From NCBI GenBank assembly GCA_001875255.1, contig MJAN01000006.1:1-64000 (forward strand): DNA of 64,000 nucleotides, read 5' to 3'. Shown here piece by piece: positions 53,915 through 64,000 of the stretch (position 1 is its first letter; the number at the start of each line of letters is the position of its first letter). Source of the DNA: Candidatus Sabulitectum silens. Lineage in GTDB: Bacteria; Fermentibacterota; Fermentibacteria; Fermentibacterales; JCC-6. The translations under genes and the position numbers were made by a program. Below the pieces are notes generated by a model, which was given only the letters and a program-made list of their open reading frames with translations, had not been told where the DNA came from and made no database searches.

Positions 53915-55686
53915 ATCCCTCAGGCGCTCCATTTCCGGCGCCCCTGACCTTCCCGGTGTCTATCGCTTTCTGGATGAGAAGGGAAAGATCCTTTACATCG
54001 GTAAGGCAAGAAGTCTCATCACCCGCCTTCGGGGTCATCTCTCGAACCCCGGTGACCTCAGGCACAGGTCACTCCTTGAAAGGGCGCTGGCGGTTCAGTG
54101 GACTGTTACCCGTAACGAACTTGAAGCCCTGGTCCTTGAGGCGGAGCTGATCAGAATGCTGAAACCCCGCTGAACGTAGACCTCAGGGGCTCCAGCCGAT
54201 ACCCCTGGCTGGAGGTGACCACCGGTGAGGAATATCCCAGGCTGGTGATAACCAGAAATCCTGACAGGTCCAGGGACATTCCCAGGTTCGGCCCCTACCC
54301 CGACGCCGGGAATCTCAGGTCACTTGTCGCTTTTCTCATGGAGCTTTACCCCCTGAGAAGGTGTTCCACCGCGAACCTGAAACCCAGGAAAAGACCGTGC
54401 CTGATGGGTCAGATGGACAGATGCCCCTCGCCATGCTCCAGGGAGCAGCGGGAAGATTACATGGAAAGAACAGGAAAGATCCTTTACATACTCAGGGGGC
54501 ACTGGGAGGAGGCACGACGGGAGATACTGGAAAGGATGAAGTCAGCCTCCAGGGCCCTCGAGTACGAGAAGGCCGCCGAGCTCAGGGACCTTCTGAAGAG
54601 GCTGGATCCTTCGGATGGCCGGCGCCTGAATCACTGAGGGACAGAATACCACGGGACGTGATGGCCGTTTCGGAGAACTGGGGAATAATCATACAGGTAA
54701 GGAGCGGGAGGTTCATGGGAAGCCTCCGCCTTCCATTCAGTTCGAAGTGGAAGCTTGCAACCGAAGGGGAGCGTATAGCGGTCCTTTTGCGTTCCTACTA
54801 CTCGGAAACCGGTGACATACCCAGGCAGGTACTCCTCTCTGAGCAGCCCGAGGACCGTGAGCTGCTTGCGGAATGGCTGAGGGAGATGAAGGGCGGGCCG
54901 GTGGAGATCATGGTGCCCGAAAGGGGAGACCTGCGCTCCCTGGTGGAGGTGGCGGAAAGGGACCTCAGGAATTTCCTTTCCAAGCTGGAGTGGAAGCACC
55001 CCGCAGGCGGAAGGAAAGGCTGGAGGCTTCTCTGGAGGCCATCGCCGACATACTTTCACTCAAGGACCCGCCGGAGTGGATGGTGTGCCTCGACGCCTCA
55101 ACCATACAGGGACATGCCTCGGTGGCTGCACTGGTCAGCTTTAGAAAGGGAAGGCCGGACAAGAACGGTTACCGCCGGTTCACCATGCCCGACGAGATAT
55201 CCAGGGACGACCCGGGAATGATAGCCAGCGCGGTGTCCAGATTCGCCTCCCACCTTGAGGGCAGACCGCCGGATGTCATTTTGATAGACGGCGGAATAAC
55301 ACAGCTCAGGGCTGCCTGGGCCGCCGGTGCCGACAAAATGCCCGGCTCGAAGTTCATCGCCATAGCGAAGAGGGAGGAGACACTCCTTCTGGCTTCGGAG
55401 GAGAGAACCATAAAAATGCCGCCGGATTCTCCGCCCCTTCTGCTGCTTCGGGCCATGCGGGACGAGGCCCACAGGTTCGTGATCACCTTTCACCGGAACA
55501 GGCGGACCAGAAGCCATTTTCACTCGGCCCTTGATGACATCCCCGGGATAGGCCCCGCCCTTAAGCCTCACTGCTTGGGAAGTTCGGCAGCGTAGCCAGA
55601 ATAGCCGCAGCCCGGAAGAGGAGATAGCCGGGGTACCGGGAATAGGCAGGAAGAAGGCCGCCCTGATAAAGAGATCCCTGGAATGA
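53904..55686 (+). CDS. uvrC: Excinuclease ABC subunit C (multiple frameshifts)
   Basis: GIY-YIG-like LPGVYRFLDEKGKILYIGKARSLITRLRGHL; UVR motif YEKAAELRDLLKRL; VILIDGGITQLRAA; C-terminal HhH IPGIGPALK...GVPGIGRKKAALIK. Confidence 0.9.
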
Positions 55687-56575
55687 TCCAGCTCCTGGGA
55701 CTGTTCCTCACCATGCTCACGCCCTTAACCGGTCCGGTGGCCGGGGGAGCGGCCCTGGAGTTCCGCATGATTCAGGGCTCGTTCCCGCCCCGGGTGGAAG
55801 ATTGTGCCGGGAATACCTTTAAGAAGGACAGGCACCTTCTCCGAACTGACATATCACACCGGCGGCAGGGGCTCCTTCCGGGTACTCTCATCTGGTCCCA
55901 CCGCCGGAATCCACCCCTCGATCGGCTCCCTTGTCGGCGGGGGAGGATACGCCGGCTGGCTAAGCGCAGCCGACGCCACGGTATCCCTTTGCGATCACGG
56001 TAATTACTCCCTGGCTTCCACATACCGGGGATTCACCCTGGATTACAGGGAGAACTCCGGTTTTTTCGGTGGCTACAGTTCAGAGCGGTTCCAGGCAGCC
56101 GGAGGACCGGAGGCCTTCGTGGCGGGTATCTCACCGGCCATAGGCGAGGGATTCAGCCTCGGTCCTGCCTGGTGCGAAGGACCGCCATGGGGGCTCTGCC
56201 TGGCTCCGGGGATCCTTTTCCCGGGGCGCGCTTCTGGTGGAGACCGGCGGGGCGGTGGAGGAGGACAGAGCACTGCCCAGGGCACGGGCCACGCTGGCCT
56301 CCGGTGGTCTGATGGCATCCGCCGGGTATGACCGGGGTAAGCTGTTCGGCCAGGCCGGTCTTTCGCCGGAGTTCCTTGTCCAATGGCCCCGCTGGGGAGT
56401 TTCCTGCCTCTTCGAACCCCGGGACGACGTGCTCCTCTTCATGTCCCATGCCACCGGAGGAAGGTTCAGCGCAGAGTTTCAGATCGCCTTCCATGGTATC
56501 TCCGGGGGGTTTACCTTCACGAGGATGACCGGAGGAAGGATGGCCGGCGGCTTCACCGGGGGAATTTTCCTCTGA
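55683..56575 (+). CDS. Hypothetical secreted protein (frameshifted)
   Basis: signal-like MIQLLGLFLTMLTPLTGPVAGGAA; ATGA overlap with uvrC stop; ORFs 55804-56331 and 56237-56575. Confidence 0.5.
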
Positions 56576-56646
56576 GAAGGGCTCTGCAGGGCCATGTGTT
56601 CCACCCTTTCGCAAATTGTATATTCGGTGCGTTAACAGATTTTCGT

Positions 56647-56733
56647 GCCGGAATGGTGGAATGGCAGACACAGCGGACTTAAAATCCGCTGCCCCACAAG
56701 GGCGTGAGGGTTCGAATCCCTCTTCCGGCACCA
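56647..56733 (+). tRNA. tRNA-Leu (anticodon TAA), CCA encoded
   Basis: GCCGGAA...GCGGACTTAAAATCCGC...long variable arm...GGGTTCGAATCCC TTCCGGCACCA cloverleaf. Confidence 0.95.
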
Positions 56734-56761
56734 GAATCGGCAACGCCGATTCTGGTGCCGG
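56725..56761 (+). repeat. 17-bp perfect inverted repeat including the tRNA-Leu 3' terminus
   Basis: CCGGCACCAGAATCGGC AAC GCCGATTCTGGTGCCGG. Confidence 0.95.
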
Positions 56762-56780
56762 GGTGGTGCTGCCGCTCCAC

Positions 56781-56902
56781 TACCGGCGCAGGGTATGCAC
56801 AGCATTTTCTGGTGCCGGGGGCTTAGTGGCCCACTACCGGCGCAGGGTATGCACAGCATTTTCTGGTGCCGGGGGCTTAGTGGCCCACTACCGGCGTCAG
56901 GG
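56781..56902 (+). repeat. 54-bp tandem repeat, two perfect copies plus partial third
   Basis: TACCGGCGCAGGGTATGCACAGCATTTTCTGGTGCCGGGGGCTTAGTGGCCCAC at 56781-56834 and 56835-56888, partial from 56889. Confidence 0.95.
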
Positions 56903-56926
56903 AAATTAAAGCGATCAGGGGGGGAA

Positions 56927-58622
56927 ATGGCTGAGATAAGGAAGCTTCCGGATCATCTGGTGAACCTGATAGCCGCCGGGGAGGTGGTTGAACGACCGGC
57001 CTCGGTGGTCAAGGAGCTCCTTGAGAACTCCCTGGACGCCGGTTCCGGGAGCATAGAGATAGAACTGGAGGCCGGTGGCAGGAAACTGATAGCCCTCAGG
57101 GACGACGGCTGCGGTATGAACCGCCACAACCTGCTCCTTGCCGTTGAGCGCCATGCCACCAGCAAGATTTCTTCCCCCTCGGACCTGAACGACATAAGGA
57201 CACTGGGTTTCCGGGGTGAAGCCCTCCCGAGCATCGCCAGCGTTTCCCGTATGACCATACTGACCGGTACCGGGGAAGAGGCCTGGCGGATGATAATGAC
57301 CGGGGGTACCATCGACACACTGGAACCGGCTGCCCGGACCCGGGGAACCACCATTACCGTTGAGAACATATTCTTCAATCAGCCTGCCAGGAGGAAATTT
57401 CTCCGTACCGAGGCAACTGAGCTTTCCTGGATAGAGAGGATCGTTACGGGCTCATCCCTTTCAGCCCTGGCTGCTCCATTCGCCTTTCACATTCAGGCAG
57501 GGTGCTGTTCTCCCTGGGCCCTGTGGATTCCCCGGCGGAAAGGCTGAGAGACAGGTATGGACTGTCCTCCGGAGACCGCTGTGTGGAATCCTCCGGTGGT
57601 TCAGGGGCGCAACTGTGGAACTGACCGTTTTCCCGACAAAAGGTGGAGTACCCGGGGACACCAGTACATCCTGGTGAACGGCAGACCGGTGAGTGCCCCG
57701 ACGGCATACCACCCCCTGAAGGAGGCATTTTCAGGGCCGGCGGGGGACCCGCTGCTCCTGTGCGCCATCACGCTGGATCCTTCCCAGGTTGATGTGAACG
57801 CCCATCCGGCAAAGCGGGAGGTCCGGTTCAGGAAGCCCTCCATGGTCCAGGGGGCGGTGAGATCGGCGGTGCTGGGCATCGCCGGGCACAGAAGGGAAAC
57901 AACCGTGGCTTCCCCGGCGGGGCATTTGTCCTTTTCCAGCGGTTATTCCACCGGGGGCTCCAGGGGTTCACGGCCAGGGGAACAGGCGTTCCAGACCGCC
58001 ATGGAGTTTGAAAGACCCTCCAATGATCCTGTCAGGGGGCCCGATAACAAGGTTCCCGGCTGGGAAGACCCGGCGGAGATCATGCTCCTGTCAAACTCCT
58101 ACCTTGTCACCCGGACCGCCACGGGACTCCTGATAGTGGACCAGCACGCCGCCCATGAGAGAATTCTCTACGAGAGGATACTGGCATCGGTGAGGGGCGC
58201 CATGTCCGCCGGACAGCAGCGGATGCTGCTGCCGGAGGAAATATGCGTGGACAGCGGCCAGGTAGCCGTTCTTGACCTCTATGGACCCCTGATAAGACAG
58301 GCTGGCTACGACTACAGGATAGAGGGGGACACACTGCAGCTGCTCAGCGTTCCCGTGGGGATAAGGAGGGGAACCGAAGCCCTGAAGGAGGTTCTGGAGG
58401 CCCTTTCCACCGGTTCCGGTGCCTCTGTGGCCGAGGCGGAGAGGATAGCCGCCGCCAGCGCCTGCAAGGGGCCATCAAGTTCGGGGACAAGATCACCGAC
58501 ACCGAGGCCAGGAACCTTTTCCATACCCTGTTCACAATGGAAGACCCATTCCACTGTCCCCACGGCAGACCCACGATGATAGAAATGCCCTTCAGTGAAC
58601 TGGAGGCCCGTTTGGAAGGTAG
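56927..58622 (+). CDS. mutL: DNA mismatch repair protein MutL (frameshifted; C-terminal boundary uncertain)
   Basis: IRKLPDHLVNLIAAGEVVERPASVVKELLENSLDAG; FRGEALPSIASVS; VDVNAHPAKREVRF; ACKGAIKFGDKIT...CPHGRPTMI. Confidence 0.9.
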
Positions 58623-59523
58623 GATCCCCGTTATAGCAGGGTGCACCGCCTCGGGAAAATCATCCGTCGCCATGGAGATCGCCTCGGCAATCCCCGGAGT
58701 GGAGATCGTCAGCGCCGACAGCAGGCAGTTCTACAGGGGAATGGACATCGGCACCGCCAAACCCCTGCCCGGGGAACTGGAAAGGGTGCCCCATCATATG
58801 GTGAACATCGCCGATCCCGATGTGCTTCTCTCCGCAGGATGGTATGCCCGGAGGGCAATGGAGGTTATCGAGGATATCCTGAGAAGGGGTGGAATTCCTC
58901 TTGTGGTGGGCGGTTCTGCCCTTTACATCATGTCCCTTGCCGGCCTGCTCGATGACCTTCCGTCCCGGAACGACGGTATAAGGAACGCCCTGGGCACCCT
59001 CGAGGACCGGTTGCCGGGGGCCCTCCACAGGCTTCTGACCCTTGTGGACCGGGCAGAGGCTGAAACCCTGGGCCGTTTCGACCGGGTCAGGCTGCTCAGA
59101 TCCCTTGAGATAGCCATTTTGAGCGGTGAAAGACCTTCAGCACTGAAGGGGGGCGGCAATCCCGACGGAAGGTTCAGGTTCGCCCTGCTGGAAACCGAAG
59201 GCGAAATTCTGAAGGAAAGGATACGTCGCCGAACCGCCGAAATGATGGAGAATGGACTGGTGGAGGAGGTGAAGGGTCTTCTGGATGCCGGTTATGAACG
59301 TGAACCTGTCCTCGGCTCCACCATCGGCTACGCTGAAGTGCTGGATCATCTTCAGGAAGGCTCTAGCCTGGAGGAGACCCGGGAGGCAATATCGACTAAC
59401 ACATGGAGATACGCCAGAAGGCAGCGGAACATGTTCAGAAGGCTTCCCGGAGCTGTCAGGGTCCCCAGGGACACGGAGAGAATAACAGAGGTTCTGTTCA
59501 AGGAGAGGATTTCCCATGGATAG
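58612..59523 (+). CDS. miaA: tRNA dimethylallyltransferase MiaA (probable TTG start)
   Basis: IPVIAGCTASGKSSVAMEIA; IVSADSRQFYRGMDIGTAKP; VVGGSALYI; RQRNMFRRLPG. Confidence 0.9.
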   Translation: MEGRIPVIAGCTASGKSSVAMEIASAIPGVEIVSADSRQFYRGMDIGTAKPLPGELERVPHHMVNIADPDVLLSAGWYARRAMEVIEDILRRGGIPLVVGGSALYIMSLAGLLDDLPSRNDGIRNALGTLEDRLPGALHRLLTLVDRAEAETLGRFDRVRLLRSLEIAILSGERPSALKGGGNPDGRFRFALLETEGEILKERIRRRTAEMMENGLVEEVKGLLDAGYEREPVLGSTIGYAEVLDHLQEGSSLEETREAISTNTWRYARRQRNMFRRLPGAVRVPRDTERITEVLFKERISHG

Positions 59524-60299
59524 AGATACTGAAATAATGGCCGACCACCTTCCCCTGGAGGAGGTCCTGATCTCGGAGATCGATGGAATGGACGCTCCTG
59601 AGAACTGGTCCAGGTCCGACGAAGACAAAACTCCTGAACTGCCACCGGTGCTCATAGAGGAGGACAGGGGCTACTCCCTGGTTGGCAACCACAGAACGGT
59701 CTGGCATCTGAAGGACAGCGGCAGGTCCCTGGTGAAAGCCCTTGTGGTAAGGTCCTCGGTCCATGTCCGCCCTGCCCATGCCCTGATCAGCAACTGCACC
59801 GAGGAAGCACTTCTCTTCGAGGCGCTGCTTCGCAGGAGATAGTAGACAACCGGAGTCGCCTGGCGGATATGCTGGGTACTCCAGGGCAAGGATAACACAG
59901 CTCCTTAACCTGCTCAAGCTTCCCCCTGAGATAAGGCGGAAGGTCCTTATCACCGACGACATAAGCGAATTCAGCTCAGGCAGCTTCTGAAGGTGCTTGA
60001 CGACGAACCAAACTGATGCACGGGTTCCGGAGCCTCCTGGAGAAAAGCTCTCCGGCCGGCAGATGGCCCTCTTCGCAAACACCGACCATCCACCGGGAGA
60101 GTTCACCGGCGGAGAAGAGCCAAAGGATGATGAACCGGTGGAAGAGGTTGCCGAAGATTCCATGACTGAACTTGAGGATGTTTTTGCCCACACCGAAGAG
60201 ATCCCGGAAAAGGCCATGGAGACTGAGCCGGCCCAGGAAAAGCGAAAGAAGCCTGAGCCCCTCCGGTGGAGGAAAGGCCTGATATGGCCGGCATACTGA
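59516..60299 (+). CDS. ParB-like protein (frameshifted)
   Basis: PPVLIEEDRGYSLVGNHRTVWHLKDSGRSLVKALVV; HTH-like LGYSRARITQLLNLLKLPPEIRRKVL..DISEFQLRQLLKV. Confidence 0.65.
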
Positions 60300-60684
60300 G
60301 GGAGATCGGAAGCCTTCGGGATAGCGGCTGGCGGGCCAGGGCGGCGGTCTATCTGCTGCCCCGATCCAGATGGAGTTCCTCGAGGGTGTTTCCTGTCTTC
60401 GCACAGGCCTGTACGCCAGGGCCATGGATATACTCACCGATGTTGTTTCCGAGGACTCATCCCACCACGAGGCATGGTTTTACCTTGGCCGGTGCTCCAA
60501 TCTAACCGGCTCGCTGCAGGAGGCGGAGGAGTACCTGCGCAACGCCGTTTCCAGGCAGCCGGAAAACCCGGACTACATAGTTGAACTCGCCATAGTACTT
60601 GAGAAACTCAAGCGGCATACTGAAGCCGAGGCTTTCTACAGAAAGTCCGCGGGCATCCGCAAGAAACTGGCAATGGGTAAATGA
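60284..60684 (+). CDS. TPR-repeat protein (frameshifted 5' part)
   Basis: AMDILTDVVSEDSSHHEAWFYLGRCSNLTGSLQEAEEYLRNAVSRQPENPDYIVELAIVLEKLKRHTEAEAFYRKSAGI. Confidence 0.7.
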
Positions 60685-62262
60685 GGAGTACCTGCAGGAT
60701 AATCTTTCTGCTGCTGATTGCGGGCTGCGCTAAGATAGTTGCACCCACCGGCGGCCCCGAGGACCGGGAGCCCCCTGTTATTGAGGTGGTTGACCCGGAG
60801 CCCGGCTATACCCGCAACATTCCCTCCAGGGTCTTGATAGAGTATTCGGAAAGACTCAGGGAGGACGAGGGTGTTGTTCAGGTATATCCAGGCCCGGGTG
60901 ATATAACCTTCACCGGTCGGGGAATAACCGTTTCTTCCGGTGATACCGGGGATGTACTCACCATAACCGTATCCGGGGAGCTGCAGGACATCCGGGGCAA
61001 CAGGACGGACGAACCGGTAACCCTGGTATGGAACTCCATGCCTGAATCCGCATTCGCCGGGGTGAGGGGACTGGTTTCCAGGACCGGTGGCGGAAGCGTT
61101 ACCGAAACAACCAGATGCGATCTTTATCTGATGCCGGACACTGCTTCCGCCCTTCTCACCGGATTTCCCGACTCCACCGGAGTTGTGAACGCAGGATGGC
61201 TTCCCCCGGGCGAATACATCCTTCAGTGCTATGAAGACAACGACAGAAGCCGGTCGTGGAACCCGGAAAGGGAACCGGGGGTCAGGGAAAGGGCCCTCCT
61301 CGAGGCTGGAGAGATACTGGAGATCCCACTCAGCATGTCCATTACCGACAGCATCGGTCCCCTGGTCTCCGGTGTGGAACCCCTGGACGGATGGCATCTG
61401 GAGATACAGTGGAACGAGCAGGTTTCCGCACCAGATGCGGCCTCGGAACACGTTACCGTTACCGATCCCGACGGCGGATCCGTTGAGGTGCTGGGGCTGA
61501 GCGCCTCCGCAGGCAGATCCTCCACGGGAAGGCTCACGGTCTACACCGAAGAAATGCGGGATACACTGTACACCATTCGATCCGGGGATAATGGACCTCG
61601 CCGGGAATCCCTCCCTTCCCGATACCCTGGAGTTCTGGGGAATCGATTCCCTTCCTGAGCAGGTTCTCATGGTCCAGTCCGCCTATCCTGAGGACGGCGG
61701 GATCGACGTCCCCCCGGGCGGTCCCTTCATGATCTCCTTCACTGACTATGTGGACCTCGACGCCATCGACTCCCTTTACTCCGTTGTGAGGGTGGCGGAC
61801 AGCGTGTCCGTTCCGGGTATCCTTTCCAGGACATCACCGGTGGCCTTCTCCTTTACCCCGGAGATGGAACTCCTGGGGGAGAGGCAATACAGAATAGATC
61901 TTGACTCCGGTCTGGTTTCCCTGCAGGGAGATACCCTTGCAGGAAGAAGCTGGACCTTCAGGCCGGCATGGAGCGACATGCCCGGCTCCATATCCGGATC
62001 AATAAGCGGAATATCCGCAGGACCCGTCACACTGATCGCCGCCTCCGCAGGTGGTGGTGACATCAGCTATAGCGGGGAGTTCTCCCCGGGAGAATATCTA
62101 CTGGAGAACATCCCCGGGGGCAGGTATACGGTTTCATGCTTCCTGGACAGGAACGGAAACTCCAGATGGGATCCCGGGGAGCCATACGGAGCATGGCCCG
62201 GGGTGGTGGAGGTCCTCCCGGGAATGGATGCCCCGAAAACGGACATTCAGGTGGTTCCATGA
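60681..62262 (+). CDS. Ig-like domain (Big_5-type) lipoprotein (frameshifted)
   Basis: lipobox LLLIAGCAK; VAPTGGPEDREPPVIEVVDPEPGYTRNIPSRVLIEYSERL. Confidence 0.7.
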
Positions 62263-63031
62263 ACACCTTCGACCCCCGGACATCCTTCAGGGCTGATACC
62301 TGCACCGGATGCGGAATATGCTCCTCGGTCTGTCCGGTTTCCGCGGTGGTCACCGATAAGGGTGGGAGGGTGGTCTCCTTCCTGGACATCTGTATCCGAT
62401 GCGGTCACTGCGGGGCTTACTGTCCCAGTGACTGTTTTGGTCTGCCGCCTGTGACCGGGGCGGAAAACTCCTCACTGGAAGGCAAGATAGATGCTCTATT
62501 CAGGAACAGGAGATCCCTTCGAAGCTACAGGGAAGAACCACTGGATGAAGCAACCCTGGCCTCCATACTGGAACCGGTGGGCTTCTCTCCAACGGGGCAC
62601 AACGATCAGGGGCTGAGGGTCAGGGTGATAAGTGGCAGGAAGGCCGTGGAGGACCGTCTGGTAAGACCCCTCGTCAGACTGTTGAAGATAGCCGACTGCC
62701 TGGGAATGGTAACCCTTCTGGCAGGTCCGGCCCGGCCCATGGTGAAAAGGCTGAAAAGGGGGAGGACCTGATCACCTGGGGAGCCCCCTGCGTCCTTCTC
62801 TTCTCCGCCCGATCGGAACGTAACCGGGGCACCGATGCGGTGATCGCCGCTTCCATGGTTTCGATCAAGGCCGAGGCTGCCGGTATTGGTATCCTCTGGA
62901 ACGGCGTTGTGAGGATACTCGCGCCGCTGCTTGGCCTTGGGAGATGCTCAGCCGCTCTGTGCGCGGGACATCCCCGGCTCAGGAAGTATCAGAGGGTTCC
63001 GGAAAGGGACTGGAAGAGGACAGACCTGTGA
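62259..63031 (+). CDS. 4Fe-4S ferredoxin / nitroreductase-family protein (frameshifted)
   Basis: DTCTGCGICSSVCPVSAV, CIRCGHCGAYCPSDCF; FRNRRSLRSYREEPLDEATLASILE. Confidence 0.8.
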
Positions 63032-63942
63032 TCAGGGCCGCCAGGGCAGCTCCTGATGCAGGGAATACCTTTCGATACCCGGAGCGATAAGGTTCCGCCA
63101 GCCAAGAAGTCTGTTCACGCTGTAGAGGGCCATGTCTATCCTGCTTATTCGGTACGGGCTCGGTTTGCTCTCGCTGTAGAGCTCGCTGAAGTTTCCCACG
63201 GCTCCGTCTACCAGATACCCCTGAACCACCGCCGGGCGACCCCGGTACTCCATGGATGAAAGCACCTCCACCGCTTCGTTCCCCAGGGGAAGCCTTCCGC
63301 CGGGATACGCCAGGGTGTTTATCCCCGCTGTTCTCAGTCCCAGTCTTCTTCTGAATGAATCCAGCGCCGGAAGGACCTGTGTGTGATAACGGGAGGGATG
63401 GATCTCCATGAAGGAGGTGTGGTCCGCTGTGTGGTTGCCTATGGCGTGGCCCATGTCCAGTAGCTGGTTAAGTTTTTCCTCTGTATCGGTCCCGAACGGC
63501 ACCTTGTCCCAGCTGATGAAAAAGACAACACCGGTACCGAAATCGGGGTGTTCCTCAAGGAAATCGTTCACTATGGCCACGGCGCAGTCGGGATCCAGTC
63601 TGCGGGTCCCCCGGGTTCGTCGATGTACCTGAAATTGTCCTCCCAGCCGTCGTCGAAGGTGATCATCAGGGGTCTTCTGTCCCGGGGGACCCTGTAGAGA
63701 CCATCCTCTAAGTCCACGGGCTGAATGAGGAAGAAGCCGGCGTCGTAGAGTTTTCTCAGGTCTTCCCTCAATTTGAGGGGAGAGGCCGAATAGGCCGATG
63801 GAATACTGGTTATCTGGTGATAGGTAATCACAGGAATGCCGCTGGCTGCCGCCGGCTGCTCGGGGGCGGGGCCGTGGTGGAGCACCGGAGCGCTGGAGCA
63901 GCCCGGTGTGTACAGCGTAAGAAAAAGGAGAAGAAGGGTCAC
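63032..63942 (-). CDS. Polysaccharide deacetylase-family lipoprotein (frameshifted)
   Basis: PVITYHQITSIPSAYSAS; LMITFDDGWEDNF; MGHAIGNHTADHTSF; NTLAYPGG. Confidence 0.8.
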
Positions 63943-64000
63943 AGGGGCACCACCGTGAGCCTGTCAAGGGAAACATCCATCCCTCCGTCGATGAAAACGC
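63939..64000 (-). CDS. 3' end of an upstream CDS, product unknown
   Basis: VFIDGGMDVSLDRLTVVPL-stop, TGA overlapping the GTG start of the deacetylase. Confidence 0.4.
   Translation of the reverse strand, partial: VFIDGGMDVSLDRLTVVPL

Noticed and set aside
56781-56902. CRISPR-like array
   Set aside because: Units abut directly with no spacers, there are only two full copies and no cas genes.
56616-56909. 97-aa ORF across tRNA-Leu and the 54-bp repeats (MADTADLKSAAPQGREGSNPSSGT...)
   Set aside because: It is a translation of the tRNA-Leu gene and downstream repeat; the ADTADLKSAAP/GSNPSSGT peptide is a typical false tRNA ORF.
1-64000. Alternative genetic code (TGA recoded as an amino acid) suggested by three in-frame TGA codons
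   Set aside because: TGA terminates many ORFs here at natural C-termini (e.g. after T9SS CTDs at 1510 and after the lpd-like gene at 4415), and an in-frame TAA also occurs at 46429; base errors or mutations explain it better.

Overview
64-kb bacterial chromosomal window with GC-rich, densely packed genes on both strands. Proteins carrying T9SS-type C-terminal sorting domains, two gingipain-like (C25) proteases and many lipoprotein beta-propellers suggest an FCB-group or candidate-phylum organism; this lineage call is inference only. Recognisable content: dihydrolipoamide dehydrogenase-like protein, CPA2 antiporter, sensor/SpoIIE phosphatase, ECF sigma factor, two SAM methyltransferases, a tandem cluster of 6-bladed beta-propeller lipoproteins, a MutT + PLD/helicase/S24/DUF3427 operon, GNATs, a G-protein, a DUF2769 lipoprotein, a DUF3160 lipoprotein, a cyclase/AAA/TPR protein, and a murJ-uvrC-...-tRNA-Leu-mutL-miaA-parB-like block. 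Many genes, including normally conserved ones (uvrC, mutL, murJ, lpd-like), are split by +/-1 frameshifts, mostly at short G/C runs. The likeliest cause is residual indel error in the assembly, so many CDS are given as reconstructed spans over several ORFs. Most interesting signals: (i) the MutT/PLD-helicase with an embedded LexA-like peptidase; (ii) inverted copies of the tRNA-Leu 3' end in a hairpin plus 54-bp tandem repeats before mutL; (iii) a ~35-bp repeat bracketing a C25 protease gene, with a third copy nearby; (iv) a shared C-terminal TWxxIKATF tail on two unrelated secreted proteins; (v) a tandem duplication that copied a methyltransferase tail, terminator and promoter along with a propeller gene. 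No rRNA, CRISPR array or transposase was found.
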